DNA of 64,000 bases from Bacillus_I endophytica_A (lineage in GTDB: Bacteria; Bacillota; Bacilli; Bacillales; Bacillaceae_H). The notes under the pieces are model-generated. The model did no database searches. It worked only from the letters and a program-made list of their open reading frames with translations, and was not told the DNA's origin. This document shows, piece by piece, positions 42,669 to 51,878 of the stretch. Each line of letters starts with the position of its first letter. The first letter of the stretch is position 1. The DNA lies in NCBI RefSeq assembly GCF_026790145.1, contig NZ_JALAMS010000001.1, positions 682,001 through 746,000 of the forward strand, given 5' to 3'. Both the position numbers and the translations under genes were made by a program.

Positions 42669-42785
42669 AATTTTCTCTTTTTTCTATGTTTTGTTCTTTC
42701 TCTTTTTCGTGATAAGATGTACAGTGTTGGAATAATTATCAAGTTACCGGTCATATTTGAAATGAAAACAAAAGGGGAGGTTTCA

Positions 42786-43076
42786 TTGTATAGAGAAACA
42801 AAAAAGAATATTGCAAAAACTTCGTTATGGTTCGGCATAGCAAGCCTTATTTGTACAGGGATCTTCTTTATACCGACTGTTTTACAATTTGCGTTGGGCA
42901 TTTTCTTTTTCTTCGGGGCTTTTCTCTTATCTTTTGTTGGAATCGTATTAACGATTATCAGCTTTTTTAAAGAGAAAACAAAAATGTCTATCGTATCGGT
43001 CATTATAAATGGTGCTGTACTCATCGTCTTTATTCTTCTTTCTATTGCAGCGGCTCACATGCCAAGTACGTATTAA
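42786..43076 (+). CDS. Small membrane protein (DUF4190-like)
   Basis: 96 residues with three hydrophobic stretches (about 13-34, 35-58, 68-90). The pattern KTSLWFGIASLIC...GIVLTIISF resembles DUF4190-type membrane proteins. TTG start chosen for GGGGAGG 6 nt upstream. Function unknown. Confidence 0.6.
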   Translation: MYRETKKNIAKTSLWFGIASLICTGIFFIPTVLQFALGIFFFFGAFLLSFVGIVLTIISFFKEKTKMSIVSVIINGAVLIVFILLSIAAAHMPSTY

Positions 43077-43324
43077 TCAAAAGAGGAAGTTTTCTAAAGA
43101 AGCTCTAGAGAGGTCTTAAACTTTTATTGAAAAGCCTCCTCTTTTATTAAAGAATGCTTGAGAGCAATAGAAATGAAATTTTATATAAAGTACAATCCTA
43201 AAAAATACGTTTAGAGTCGTCAAAAAATGACAGAAACATTTGCATATTTCCTCTTTTTCTCTTAAAGGAAAAGAACGAATAAATAAGAAAATATAAGAAA
43301 AAGAGATGAAAGGAACGAAAGCCA

Positions 43325-43621
43325 GTGAAGCTTAAAAAAAGAATCGTTATACCTGCTGTTGCAGTTGTTGTTCTTGTATGTGCGGCTTTTTTTATTTTTA
43401 CAAGAGCGGATTATCATGGGAAAGTAGTTGATATTAGCGGAAGCAAAGTATACCTTGGTCCATTAACTCAAGATGAAGGATATCAAATCATTGAAGTAAC
43501 AGCAGATAAAGACACAGAATTTGAGGGCGGAGATCAAGGCGTGTTTGGACTGAAAAAGGGTCAAGAAGTACACGTATGGTTAAAAAATGGAGAATTAGCA
43601 AGCAAAATTTCGGTGGAGTGA
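43325..43621 (+). CDS. Membrane-anchored small protein (DUF3221-like beta fold)
   Basis: 98 residues: N-terminal basic/hydrophobic anchor (5-24) followed by a predicted beta-rich domain (YHGKVVDISGSKVYLGP ... VTADKDTEFEGG ... EVHVWLKNGELASKISVE), reminiscent of DUF3221 OB-like domains. GTG start after AAAGGAACG. The terminator overlaps its stop. Confidence 0.6.
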   Translation: MKLKKRIVIPAVAVVVLVCAAFFIFTRADYHGKVVDISGSKVYLGPLTQDEGYQIIEVTADKDTEFEGGDQGVFGLKKGQEVHVWLKNGELASKISVE

Positions 43622-43641
43622 GTTATTGCTCCACCTTTTTT
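43612..43641 (+). terminator. Terminator overlapping the stop of the 98-aa gene
   Basis: GGTGGAG/CTCCACC stem followed by T7; the stem includes the last codons. Confidence 0.8.
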
Positions 43642-43671
43642 ATGAAGAAAAAAGATAAGAGGGGAGAAGTC

Positions 43672-44400
43672 ATGAACATTGCTCATAGAGGTGCTTCAGG
43701 GTATGCCCCGGAAAATACGTTTGCCGCTTACTTTTTAGCATTGAAAATGAAGGCAGACTATCTTGAAATTGATGTTCAAATGAGCAGGGATGGAGAACTT
43801 GTTCTTATACACGATAAGACAGTAGAGCGAACAACGAATGGAAATGGTCTTGTTAGTGAAAAAACGCTTCATGAGCTAAAGGAACTTGATGCTGGAGGGT
43901 GGTTTTCCGAAGAGTTTAAAAACGAGCGTATTCCTACACTCCCAGAAATATTTGCAACATTCCGAACCAAAGTAGGTTTTCTAATCGAACTAAAACATCC
44001 TTCTTTATATCCTGGGATTGAGGAGAAGCTTGCACGAACGCTTGAAAGTTTTCGATTAGAGGAATCTGACAACATTATTGTTCAGTCTTTCGATGAGAAA
44101 GCTGTCCAACGGATTAAGAAACGTCTTCCAAAAATTTCAGTAGGGGTCCTTGTAAAGTACAGTATATGGGGGATATCTTCTGCAAAATTAAAAGAAATAT
44201 CAGCATATGCTACATATGTGAATCCAAACAGAAGACTGATTACAAAGAAGCTTGTGAAACGTATTCATAAAAATGGTATGAAAGTTATTCCTTACGCTGT
44301 GCATCGTAAAAAAACAATTCAAAGCTTTTATAATCTAGGTGTTGATGGTATTATTTGTGATTATCCTGACCTTGTAGCAGAAAATCAAAAAGCGCGTTAA
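43672..44400 (+). CDS. Cytosolic glycerophosphodiester phosphodiesterase
   Basis: 242 residues, no signal peptide, GDPD barrel: NIAHRGASGYAPENT, DYLEIDVQMSRDGELV, IHDKTVERTTNGNG, FLIELKHPSLYPG, VIPYAVHRKK. Second GDPD within 2 kb; this one should recycle glycerol-3-phosphate inside the cell. Start at the ATG after GAGGGGAGAAG. Confidence 0.88.
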   Translation: MNIAHRGASGYAPENTFAAYFLALKMKADYLEIDVQMSRDGELVLIHDKTVERTTNGNGLVSEKTLHELKELDAGGWFSEEFKNERIPTLPEIFATFRTKVGFLIELKHPSLYPGIEEKLARTLESFRLEESDNIIVQSFDEKAVQRIKKRLPKISVGVLVKYSIWGISSAKLKEISAYATYVNPNRRLITKKLVKRIHKNGMKVIPYAVHRKKTIQSFYNLGVDGIICDYPDLVAENQKAR

Positions 44401-44504
44401 ACCGACAAAATACGCTTATTTTCTGAAAAAGCAATAATTCTTCTTTTCCCAATTAATCTTTCTATTATATAATAATATGGGAAAGTGATGAGGGGGGAGA
44501 AAGA

Positions 44505-45062
44505 ATGGCAAAAGTACAGCTTGTTCCGTATGATGCACAGTGGCCAGAAAAGTTTAGAGTTCTGAAAGAACAGTTGGAGGAAAAGTTAGCACCAATGAAG
44601 GTTAGCATTGAGCATATTGGTAGCACTTCTGTACCAAATATGATGGCAAAACCAATAATTGACGTAATTGTAGGAGTGGAAAAAGAAGAAGAACTACAGT
44701 ATGCTATTGATCCAATTCGAGAGCTTGGTTATACATATGTGCAACAATATGAAACCATTTTGCCAAATCGACGCTATTTCGTTCGATTTAAAGAGGAAGG
44801 TCTTCCGGACATTATCAGGGATGGAGATCGTGATTTTTCACAGGATGCCGATTTTCATCATGAAGCACATCTTCATGTTGTTGTAAAGGGGAGCAACTTA
44901 TGGGAAAGGCATCTACAATTTCGCGATATTTTAAGAAGTAGTGAAGACAGTTTAGAGGCATATGCTTCTGTTAAGCGAAAACTTGCACTTCGAGAATGGG
45001 AAAGTACAAATGAATACGCGAAAGCGAAAACGAGCGTCATTAAAGGAATTTTAAGTCGCTAG
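44505..45062 (+). CDS. GrpB/UPF0157-family nucleotidyltransferase-fold protein
   Basis: 185 residues. Family motif VQLVPYDAQWPEKF at the start, IEHIGSTSVPNMMAKPIIDVIVGV, and the His-rich HHEAHLHVV. The GrpB family has a nucleotidyltransferase-like fold; function unknown. A second, shorter member is at 61589-62107. GAGGGGGGAG before the ATG. Confidence 0.85.
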   Translation: MAKVQLVPYDAQWPEKFRVLKEQLEEKLAPMKVSIEHIGSTSVPNMMAKPIIDVIVGVEKEEELQYAIDPIRELGYTYVQQYETILPNRRYFVRFKEEGLPDIIRDGDRDFSQDADFHHEAHLHVVVKGSNLWERHLQFRDILRSSEDSLEAYASVKRKLALREWESTNEYAKAKTSVIKGILSR

Positions 45063-45104
45063 ATTCAAGCACGCTGAAATTGTTATATTCATTTAACTTA
45101 TTAT

Positions 45105-45137
45105 AAAGCTCATGCGTCTAGACGCATGAGCTTTTTT
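45105..45137. terminator. Bidirectional terminator
   Basis: AAAGCTCATGCGTC/GACGCATGAGCTTT stem between convergent genes. Confidence 0.9.
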
Positions 45138-45139
45138 AG

Positions 45140-45556
45140 CTACGTAGGAGAATGAAGAGCAAGAATATGCTTTTTTCCACTTTGATCTTTGTACTGAACA
45201 TAAAGGGCATAGTCTTCTTTTTTCCACTCTTGTTTTGTAAGAGTTCTACTAACGGTTTCACTTGTTTTTCCTTCTAGAAGCATTGAGTATACTTGTGTTG
45301 AAAACGTATTAGAAGGTTGAGTTGTTCCGTTTTTATTAAGCCAGAGAAGAGTGCCATGATCAAATAAAAGTTGAATATCTTTGGTTGTTTTATTGTGTAG
45401 TGAAGCCTCTATTGTGTATTCTTCTGTTTTAGATTGATAGGAAATGTTTACCTCGGCTCTTAATATGCTATCTTCCACTTTTTGCTTCCGAGCTTGTCGA
45501 TCATCCGAGCATCCAGCCAATACAATCACCACCCCAAAGATTAATAGGTATTTCAT
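45140..45556 (-). CDS. Lipoprotein with BsuPI-type proteinase inhibitor domain
   Basis: 138 residues. Lipobox VLAGC (Cys16), then a beta-sandwich of the intracellular proteinase inhibitor (BsuPI) family: EYTIEASLHNKTTKDIQLLFDHGTLLWLNKNG ... F...VYSMLLEGKTSE. Predicted to sit on the outer face of the membrane. AGGAGG 10 nt upstream. Confidence 0.78.
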   Translation of the reverse strand: MKYLLIFGVVIVLAGCSDDRQARKQKVEDSILRAEVNISYQSKTEEYTIEASLHNKTTKDIQLLFDHGTLLWLNKNGTTQPSNTFSTQVYSMLLEGKTSETVSRTLTKQEWKKEDYALYVQYKDQSGKKHILALHSPT

Positions 45557-45619
45557 AAGAAAAAAGCCTCCTACTCTTACCCACTATCTTACTATACTTT
45601 ACGTTACTCTACACAAAAA

Positions 45620-45652
45620 AAACGTATAAGTCTTTTTAACTTATACGTTACA
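45620..45652 (-). terminator. Terminator of the 261-aa membrane protein gene
   Basis: AACGTATAAG/CTTATACGTT stem with a minus-strand T8 tail, overlapping the stop codon. Confidence 0.85.
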
Positions 45653-46433
45653 CAGCATATGATTTTTGAATGGCTGCCTTTCGCTCTAGTGCAAGTTGTT
45701 CAAGCTGCTTCACTTTTGGAACTGTAAAAGCAAGAACAGAAAGAAAAAGAGCCCCAAAAATAAAAACATGAAATGGTTTTGTTATCTCTGCTTCAGTAGC
45801 AAGTTTTCTTCCTTGATCAAATAAAGAAAACAGGCTCTCGTTTGGAATAGGCATTGTAATAGAAACAATCATAAAAAGAACAAAAATAGCAGCTATATAC
45901 AACATTCCATGTACAAGCCTTATGAAAGCAAGTCCTTTTTGTTCAGGTGCTGTTAAAAACATAGAAAGTTCCTGACCAGAACGGATCATATCGTCACTTT
46001 TTTCTTTGTATTCATAAGGGAAAAATAGCGCAATTCCCCAATAGTAGAAAAAGGATAAAAGAAGTCTTACAGCTTCTACAATTAAATAAAAGATAAAAGT
46101 GACTGTTACAGCCATTAAAAAGTAGTTTTCTGTAAAAATAGCTCCTGCAGATAACCAGATGGCTGCTGTTGAGAAGTAGAGAAACCGAGCTTGTTTGTTA
46201 TAGCGTACGCTTTTAATAACCCTTTTATCTGTAGCTAATAAAAATCCATTAATCAACAAAATAAGAAAGTTGACGAAAGCGCTTATATAATGCTCGGTAG
46301 AAAGTGGTTTAAACGTTAATATCCCGATGTGTACGATATATGTAAAACTCAAGGCATAAAACGAAAAAGCCGTTGGTGAATCAAGGTATGAAACAGATGA
46401 TAGGCGATGAGCTTTTTTTAGTGAACGAATCAA
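45648..46433 (-). CDS. Hypothetical polytopic membrane protein
   Basis: 261 residues, six to seven predicted helices, charged C-terminus (VPKVKQLEQLALERKAAIQKSYAV). No family recognised. TTG start with AAAGGGGGG about 12 nt upstream, longer than usual spacing. Confidence 0.6.
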   Translation of the reverse strand: MIRSLKKAHRLSSVSYLDSPTAFSFYALSFTYIVHIGILTFKPLSTEHYISAFVNFLILLINGFLLATDKRVIKSVRYNKQARFLYFSTAAIWLSAGAIFTENYFLMAVTVTFIFYLIVEAVRLLLSFFYYWGIALFFPYEYKEKSDDMIRSGQELSMFLTAPEQKGLAFIRLVHGMLYIAAIFVLFMIVSITMPIPNESLFSLFDQGRKLATEAEITKPFHVFIFGALFLSVLAFTVPKVKQLEQLALERKAAIQKSYAV

Positions 46434-46774
46434 TGTTTTTTCTTTCCCCCCTTTCTAGGATAGTTCCTAAAGGTACTTACATACAAGATAATATACAGCA
46501 TGTGAAAAAACAATCGACAAAATTTGTGAATAGACCAAGAAATCGTAAAAAATCTTCTTCTTTCTATAGTATTATAGATAAGGAGAAGAGGACAACAAAA
46601 AAGAGCAATAATTCACAAGCATTTCACGGAACTCTAATTTTTGATTGAAACATATGAAATAGGGAATAATATTTTTACTATGTCTAAAAAATAACATGAA
46701 ATAATAAAAAATCTTTCAGTGAAAAGCGTTTCATACGCTATAGTAAAAACAAATACAGCAAGGGGGAACAATTG
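46434..46774. other. Intergenic region between divergent genes
   Basis: AT-rich, 341 bases. An inverted repeat AGCG-N7-CGCT at 46725-46739 overlaps a weak promoter (TTCAGT, 18 nt, TATAGT) for the HAD gene. Open frames here are short and lack ribosome binding sites. Confidence 0.5.
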
Positions 46775-47656
46775 ATGATTATTGCAATTGATATGGATGG
46801 AACATTATTAAATAGTGAAGGTAAGGTGCCTGCTGAGAATGTAGAAGCGATCAAGAATGCACAGCGTGCTGGGGTTAAGGTTGTCATTGCAACGGGAAGA
46901 AGCTATGAGGATGCAATGCGTCCTTTACAACCGTTCGATCTTAAACTTCCTAAGATTTGTGCAAACGGAGCAGACGTAAGAGATGAAGAAGGAAACGTTC
47001 TTCATCGCCAATCTCTAGAGGAGCAAGACATTCAAAATGCTATGAATCTTCGCTTCCATAACGATGAGGAAGTTTACTTTGAAATGTATGTGCAAGACGG
47101 TGTTTATACATATGAAAATGCAGGAGATGTAATGAAAGCAGAAGCAGACCGGGTGAGAAGCTCCAATGAAAAAATTTCTCGCTTTGAACTTGATCTTTTA
47201 GCTGCCAAACAGTCACAGCAGGCTGGCGTTACCTTTTTACCAAAAGAAGAGCTTATGAAAAAAGCGCTCCAAGAAGATACTAATATTTTTAAATTCCTCT
47301 TTTTCTCCTTCGACTTAAACAAGCTGCAAGTTGTAAAAGATGAATTAGGAAAAAGCGACAACGTAGCTATTAGCTCATCTGCTTTGCATAACGTGGAGGT
47401 CAACCACTTGAAGGCAACAAAGGGAATTGCGCTTCGTAAAATGGCAGAGCATTTAAAAGTTGATATGAAACATTCAGTCGCTATTGGAGACAATCGCAAC
47501 GATATTAGTATGTTTAATGAAGCAGCTACAAGTTTTGGAATGGGAAATGGAGATCCTGAAGTGCAGTCATTATGTGACTATGTAACCGAAACAAATGATA
47601 ATAATGGAGTAGCAAAAGCGATTGAGAAAGTATTAAAAAGTTCTCTAAAAGCATAA
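46775..47656 (+). CDS. Cof-type HAD-IIB phosphatase
   Basis: 293 residues. HAD motif I IIAIDMDGTLL (Asp6, Asp8), motif II VIATGR, cap domain (about 80-190), motif III/IV AIGDNRNDISMF. Cof-like enzymes dephosphorylate sugar phosphates, FMN or PLP; substrate unknown. ATG preferred over the TTG one codon earlier; AGGGGG is the SD. Confidence 0.87.
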   Translation: MIIAIDMDGTLLNSEGKVPAENVEAIKNAQRAGVKVVIATGRSYEDAMRPLQPFDLKLPKICANGADVRDEEGNVLHRQSLEEQDIQNAMNLRFHNDEEVYFEMYVQDGVYTYENAGDVMKAEADRVRSSNEKISRFELDLLAAKQSQQAGVTFLPKEELMKKALQEDTNIFKFLFFSFDLNKLQVVKDELGKSDNVAISSSALHNVEVNHLKATKGIALRKMAEHLKVDMKHSVAIGDNRNDISMFNEAATSFGMGNGDPEVQSLCDYVTETNDNNGVAKAIEKVLKSSLKA

Positions 47657-47702
47657 GAAACAAACATGAGCTGTTTTTCCTTATTTTACACAAAATAGGG
47701 CT

Positions 47703-47731
47703 TTGACAGCTCATGCTCTCTTTGGTATTAT
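47703..47731 (+). promoter_or_regulatory. Strong promoter of the lysine riboswitch transcript
   Basis: TTGACA (47703-47708), 17-nt spacer, TATTAT (47726-47731). The -35 lies in the right arm of a long-loop stem (ATGAGCTGT/ACAGCTCAT, 47674-47713) that may terminate the HAD gene. Confidence 0.75.
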
Positions 47732-47756
47732 AACGTAGTAAAAATAATATAAATCC

Positions 47757-47996
47757 TCACTCTTTCTCGGTGAGGTAGAGGTTGCGCGTATTAGGAGTAA
47801 CATATGGGAAGCAAGTGGAGCTTATGAACATATGTGAAAGGAATGAGCGCCGAAGCTTATAAAAAACCACTTTTTTTATAAGCTGGGCCTGTATTAAATA
47901 AGTACAGGACTGCCACAAGTTTTTGTGGAGGGCTATCAGAGAGATATGGCAGAGTGAATGCAAAAGTATGGGCATTTCCATACTTTTTTATTTTGT
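47757..47996 (+). promoter_or_regulatory. Lysine riboswitch (L-box) with terminator
   Basis: Conserved L-box landmarks in order: GGTGAGGTAGAGG, AGTAACATATGGGA, GAAAGGAATGAGCGCCGAAG, TGGGCCTG, GGACTGCCACA, GTGGAGGGCTATCAGAGAG. P1 arms CACTCT (near 47759) and AGAGTG (near 47951) close the aptamer. A terminator AAAGTATGG/CCATACTTT with T6 follows (47963-47992). Lysine binding should favour termination. Confidence 0.93.
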
Positions 47997-48031
47997 CTGC
48001 TAAAAATTACTTATTGGAGGATTTTTGCAGC

Positions 48032-49441
48032 ATGGAACAAACGAAAAAATGGGGCTTTTGGCTCTTAACAGCTTTTGTTGTTGGAAACATGGTAGGATCA
48101 GGAATTTTCATGCTTCCAAGTACGCTTGCACAAGTGGCAAGTCCACTTGGCGTTATGACAGCATGGGCTGTTACTGGGTTTGGTGTGTTAATGCTTGCCC
48201 TAACTTTTGGAACGCTATCAATTCGAAAACCAGAGCTACAAGCGGGACCGCAGAGTTATGCGAGAGCGCTATTTGAAAATAAAAAAACAGGTGATGTAGC
48301 AAGTTTTACAACCGTTTGGGGATATTGGGTAGCAAACTGGATTAGCAACGTAGCGATTATTACAAGTTTTGCAGGTTATTTATCTACTTTTCTACCGATT
48401 ATGAGAGACGGTCGAGTATTATTTCATGTTGGATCTCAACCAATTGAATTAGGGAAGCTTATTACTTTTGTAGTTTGCTCTATCTTCTTATGGGGAACTC
48501 ATACCATCTTAGTTACAAGTATGAATGCAGCAGGTAAACTGAATTTTGTTACGACATTTTCAAAAGTCATGGGATTCGCTCTTTTCATTATTGCTGGGTT
48601 ATTTGCTTTTCAGTTCTCCACAATGGGAAGTTTTTATTATCCTGTTGAGAGCACAGATGGAGGAAATCCGCTTGGACTTTCGAGTCAAGTATACAATGCC
48701 GCTATTTCAACACTATGGGCATTTGTTGGTATTGAGTCAGCCGTTATTTTATCAGGTCGAGCATCTTCACAGCGCGATATTAAAAAGGCCACTGTTGCAG
48801 GTGTAACAATTGCTATTATTATTTATATGACAATTACAATAATTACAATGGGGGCACTCCCACATAGTGAACTTCAAGCATCAGATAAGCCTTTCGTAGA
48901 TGTTTTAAACGTTTTAATTGGTCGTGGCGGCAGTATCATTATGGCACTTCTTGCACTTGTCTCCTTGTTTGGATCAATGCTTGGGTGGATCTTATTAAGT
49001 TCAGAAGTTCCATACAGAGCAGCTCGTGAAGGAAACTTTCCAGCCTTTTTTGCAAAGACAAACAAAAAAGGAAGCCCAAGTAATGCTTTACTTGTAACGA
49101 ATATTATGTCTCAAATCTTTATTTTTTCAACTGTTTCAGGAACGATTAGTCAAGCGTATTCTTTCTTAACAACATCATCAACGCTTGCTTATCTTATCCC
49201 ATACTTAATTTCAACTATTTATTTCTTAAAAGTTGTCATTAAAGGTGAAACATACGCAGAACTAGGTGGAAAATCTTCACGCATAAAAGACGGAATTATT
49301 GCGGGTCTTGCATTCATTTATGCGGCATGGGTTATTATTTCCGGAACTGCAGATATGAAAACTTTTTCTTTAGGAATTGGTCTCTTTTTAATCGGAATTG
49401 TATTTTATCCGCTTGTAAAGCGTAAAGGAAAAAAACAATAA
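48032..49441 (+). CDS. APC-family basic amino acid permease/antiporter (lysine-riboswitch controlled)
   Basis: 469 residues, about 12-13 membrane helices; APC antiporter signature VVGNMVGSGIFMLPSTLAQVASPLGVMTAW at the start, then KPELQAGPQSYARALF and FVGIESAVILSGRA. Closest in type to arginine/ornithine-like antiporters such as B. subtilis YvsH, which also carries an L-box. The riboswitch strongly suggests lysine as substrate. Start at the ATG after TTGGAGG; the open frame into the riboswitch is not translated. Confidence 0.92.
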   Translation: MEQTKKWGFWLLTAFVVGNMVGSGIFMLPSTLAQVASPLGVMTAWAVTGFGVLMLALTFGTLSIRKPELQAGPQSYARALFENKKTGDVASFTTVWGYWVANWISNVAIITSFAGYLSTFLPIMRDGRVLFHVGSQPIELGKLITFVVCSIFLWGTHTILVTSMNAAGKLNFVTTFSKVMGFALFIIAGLFAFQFSTMGSFYYPVESTDGGNPLGLSSQVYNAAISTLWAFVGIESAVILSGRASSQRDIKKATVAGVTIAIIIYMTITIITMGALPHSELQASDKPFVDVLNVLIGRGGSIIMALLALVSLFGSMLGWILLSSEVPYRAAREGNFPAFFAKTNKKGSPSNALLVTNIMSQIFIFSTVSGTISQAYSFLTTSSTLAYLIPYLISTIYFLKVVIKGETYAELGGKSSRIKDGIIAGLAFIYAAWVIISGTADMKTFSLGIGLFLIGIVFYPLVKRKGKKQ

Positions 49442-49447
49442 AGTATG

Positions 49448-49482
49448 AAAAGCTGAGGGGAACTTTCCTTCAGCTTTTTTTA
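49448..49482 (+). terminator. Terminator of the permease gene
   Basis: AAAAGCTGA.../...TTCAGCTTTT stem with T7. Confidence 0.75.
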
Positions 49483-49561
49483 TGGATGAAAAGGCAGTGT
49501 TCTGAATAGTGTTTATCAAGTGATAAAAAGTGGAATACAAGGTGAAGAAGGAGGAATAACG

Positions 49562-50012
49562 ATGAAATATCTTATTATAAGCGCTATTAATCTTTTAGCA
49601 TTCTTATTTATGATCAGTACAAATTACTTTTTTCCAGAAAGCCGCAACGTGTCTAAAATCTCGGACAGCATCAATGCTTTTATAACACCAGCTGGCTACG
49701 CCTTTTCAATTTGGGGCCTCATTTTTCTTCTTTTAGCTCTTTATGCTATTCGTCAATTTTTTGCCAAAGGGATAGACAAGGAAATTTAGGAAAGAGTTGG
49801 CCTTTGGTTTGCACTTAACGTAATTTTTAATTCTCCTCCTTTTAATGTCAATTGCAAGCAGCTATCCTGAGCACATTAAAGAAGGAACAGGACATAATAT
49901 TATTATGATTCATATTGTGCCGCAAATGCTTCCACTGCTTCTTTTAGTTATTGCTTATATACAAAAAAAGATAAGGAAAAACAAAGAGCATAAAAGTACG
50001 CGCCTTTCGTAA
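49562..50012 (+). pseudogene. Decayed tryptophan-rich (TspO/MBR-like) membrane protein gene
   Basis: An intact start (GAAGGAGG then ATG) encodes 75 residues with two helices, including FITPAGYAFSIWGLIFLL, typical of TspO-like sensory proteins. A TAG follows at 49787, yet the same frame continues ERVGLWFALNVIFNS, which looks like the next family helix. The frame then shifts to NLILLLLMSIASSYPEH ... HIVPQMLPLLLLVIAYI ending at 50012. At least one nonsense and one frameshift are present, and the total length is shorter than family. The 75-codon piece may still be translated. Confidence 0.65.
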
Positions 50013-50058
50013 TGTGTGCTATAGTGACAAAGTCAAACACTTAGAAGGAGGAATTACA

Positions 50059-50505
50059 TTGGCTAAACATCCTTTTCAATTAGAAGCCGTTTGGAATGGA
50101 GGAAGAAACAGCGACGGGCATATTGAAGCAGGGAATTTAAAGTCTTCTATTTCGATTCCAAAAGAAATGGGCGGCCCTGGAGTTGGAACAAATCCTGATG
50201 AAATGCTGCTCGGAGCAGCTGCAACATGTTATGTGATAACACTTGCTGCTATGCTTGAGAGAGCAGACATTGGGGTAGAGAGTTTAACTCTTCATTCAGA
50301 TGCTGTTGTGGATGTTACAAACAACATCTTTACATATGAAAGCATAACGCATAAGCCTGTTATTACATTAAAAGCGGAATCAACTCCTCTTCAAGTTGAG
50401 AAAGCGCGTCGTCTAGCACATAAAGCAGAAGAGTCATGTATGATTTCAAGAGCTTTAGCTGGAAATGTAAAATTAGCAACAGAAGAAACTGTTCGGGTAG
50501 TTTGA
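50059..50505 (+). CDS. OsmC/Ohr-family peroxiredoxin-like protein
   Basis: 148 residues. OsmC fold with the two catalytic cysteines in ATCYVITLAAMLERA and EESCMISRAL. Reduces organic hydroperoxides; member of the SACOL1771/OsmC subgroup. TTG start chosen because AGGAGG lies 8 nt upstream; it lies directly after the decayed TspO-like gene. Confidence 0.85.
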   Translation: MAKHPFQLEAVWNGGRNSDGHIEAGNLKSSISIPKEMGGPGVGTNPDEMLLGAAATCYVITLAAMLERADIGVESLTLHSDAVVDVTNNIFTYESITHKPVITLKAESTPLQVEKARRLAHKAEESCMISRALAGNVKLATEETVRVV

Positions 50506-50541
50506 AAAAGGATGATCCCTATATGGGCTCATCCTTTTTTT
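50505..50541 (+). terminator. Terminator of OsmC gene
   Basis: AAAAGGATGA/TCATCCTTTT stem with T tail. Confidence 0.85.
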
Positions 50542-50608
50542 ATATCTGTTGAGGAACATATGTTCTTTTGGTAAGATAAAGGGAAAGCGATATTAAAGGA
50601 AGATGCTC

Positions 50609-51853
50609 ATGAAATCGATGTATCCAAAAAAGGGACGCGTTATTTTACATATTGATGCAAATGCTTTTTTCGCCTCTGTTGAAATTGCGAACAATCCATC
50701 TTTGAGAGACAAACCAGTTGCAGTAGCAGGAACGAAGCGAAGAGGAATTATTTTAACGTGCAATTATGAAGCGAGAAAATATGGAATTTATACAACAATG
50801 CCTTTGTGGGAGGCAAGGAAGAAATGTCCAGAGCTTGCTGTTTGCACGCCTAACTTTTCTCTGTACCGAGAAGCATCCCTAAACCTTTTCACCTATTTAT
50901 CAACGATAAGCTCGTTGCTTGAACCTGCTTCAATTGATGAAGGGTACTTAGACATTACGAACTGTCATGAGCTTGGTACGCCTGTTGAAATTGCTGAAAG
51001 AATTAGAAGAGACATTTTACAAAAATACGATTTGCCTGTTTCAATCGGAATTGCACCGAACAAATTTTTAGCAAAAACGGCTTCTGATTTTAAAAAACCG
51101 CTTGGCATTACTATTTTAAGAAAAAGAGATGTTCAAAAAGAGCTGTGGCCAAAGACGGTACATGAAATGCACGGCATTGGCAAAAAAACGGCTGAAAAGC
51201 TTCACAGTATTGGGATTCAAACGATAGGGGACCTTGCTCGGGAAGAAGAGAGGAAGTTATCTTCTTTACTTGGTATTCTAGGACCACAGCTAAAAAAGCG
51301 TGCAAATGGAATAGATGAACGCCCTGTTGATCCTGATGCGGCAGCAACAGTAAAAAGCATAGGAAATTCAACAACGCTTGCCTTTAATAGTGACGATGAT
51401 GAACTACTATTAAACACGTTAAATAGCTTGTCTCAAACGGTTAGCAAACGAATGAAATTGAGAAATACGGTAACAGACGATATCCAAATTACGATACGGT
51501 ACGCCAATTTCCAAACTGTAACAAGAAGTCAGCAATTGATGAATCCAATTGAAGAGAAAGAAGATATTTTTCAAGTTGCTTCTTCTTTGTTTGACAAACA
51601 CTGGAACGGTTCTCCTGTACGCCTTCTTGGTGTAACAGCTCTTCGGGTTGAAGAAAAAGAGCAATCATTAAAACAGCTTAGCTTGTTTACATATGAAAAT
51701 GAAATCCAAGATGAAGAAATTTTAGACGTTGTAGAAGATATTAATAAAGAATTTGATAGGACGCTTTTACATCGAGGAGTTCATCATATTCAAAAATCTT
51801 CTTCTTTTGAAGAAAACTTCAAGAAAAAATATGGAGCATGGAAAAAGCGCTAA
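50609..51853 (+). CDS. dinB: DNA polymerase IV (Y-family translesion polymerase)
   Basis: 414 residues. Palm/finger motifs HIDANAFFASVE and SIDEGYLD give the catalytic acidic residues; HhH region MHGIGKKTAEKLHSIGI; little-finger domain; C-terminal beta-clamp motif QLSLF. Bypasses lesions with low fidelity. Start at the ATG giving MKSMYPKK (AAAGGAAG upstream); an ATG two codons earlier is possible. No LexA site was obvious upstream. Confidence 0.92.
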   Translation: MKSMYPKKGRVILHIDANAFFASVEIANNPSLRDKPVAVAGTKRRGIILTCNYEARKYGIYTTMPLWEARKKCPELAVCTPNFSLYREASLNLFTYLSTISSLLEPASIDEGYLDITNCHELGTPVEIAERIRRDILQKYDLPVSIGIAPNKFLAKTASDFKKPLGITILRKRDVQKELWPKTVHEMHGIGKKTAEKLHSIGIQTIGDLAREEERKLSSLLGILGPQLKKRANGIDERPVDPDAAATVKSIGNSTTLAFNSDDDELLLNTLNSLSQTVSKRMKLRNTVTDDIQITIRYANFQTVTRSQQLMNPIEEKEDIFQVASSLFDKHWNGSPVRLLGVTALRVEEKEQSLKQLSLFTYENEIQDEEILDVVEDINKEFDRTLLHRGVHHIQKSSSFEENFKKKYGAWKKR

Positions 51854-51878
51854 ACATAATTGTTTAGCGCTTTTCTTG
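51842..51878. terminator. Bidirectional terminator
   Basis: AAAAGCGCTAAAC/GTTTAGCGCTTTT stem between convergent dinB and ylmA. Confidence 0.9.

Noticed and set aside
46373..46648. 91-codon plus-strand frame in the divergent gap
   Set aside because: No ribosome binding site, overlaps the 5' end of a minus-strand gene, lysine/serine-rich composition typical of AT-rich spacer.
46720..46733. cre-like TGAAAAGCGTTTCA before the HAD gene
   Set aside because: The central CG is displaced by one base relative to the cre consensus on both strands, so CcpA binding is doubtful.
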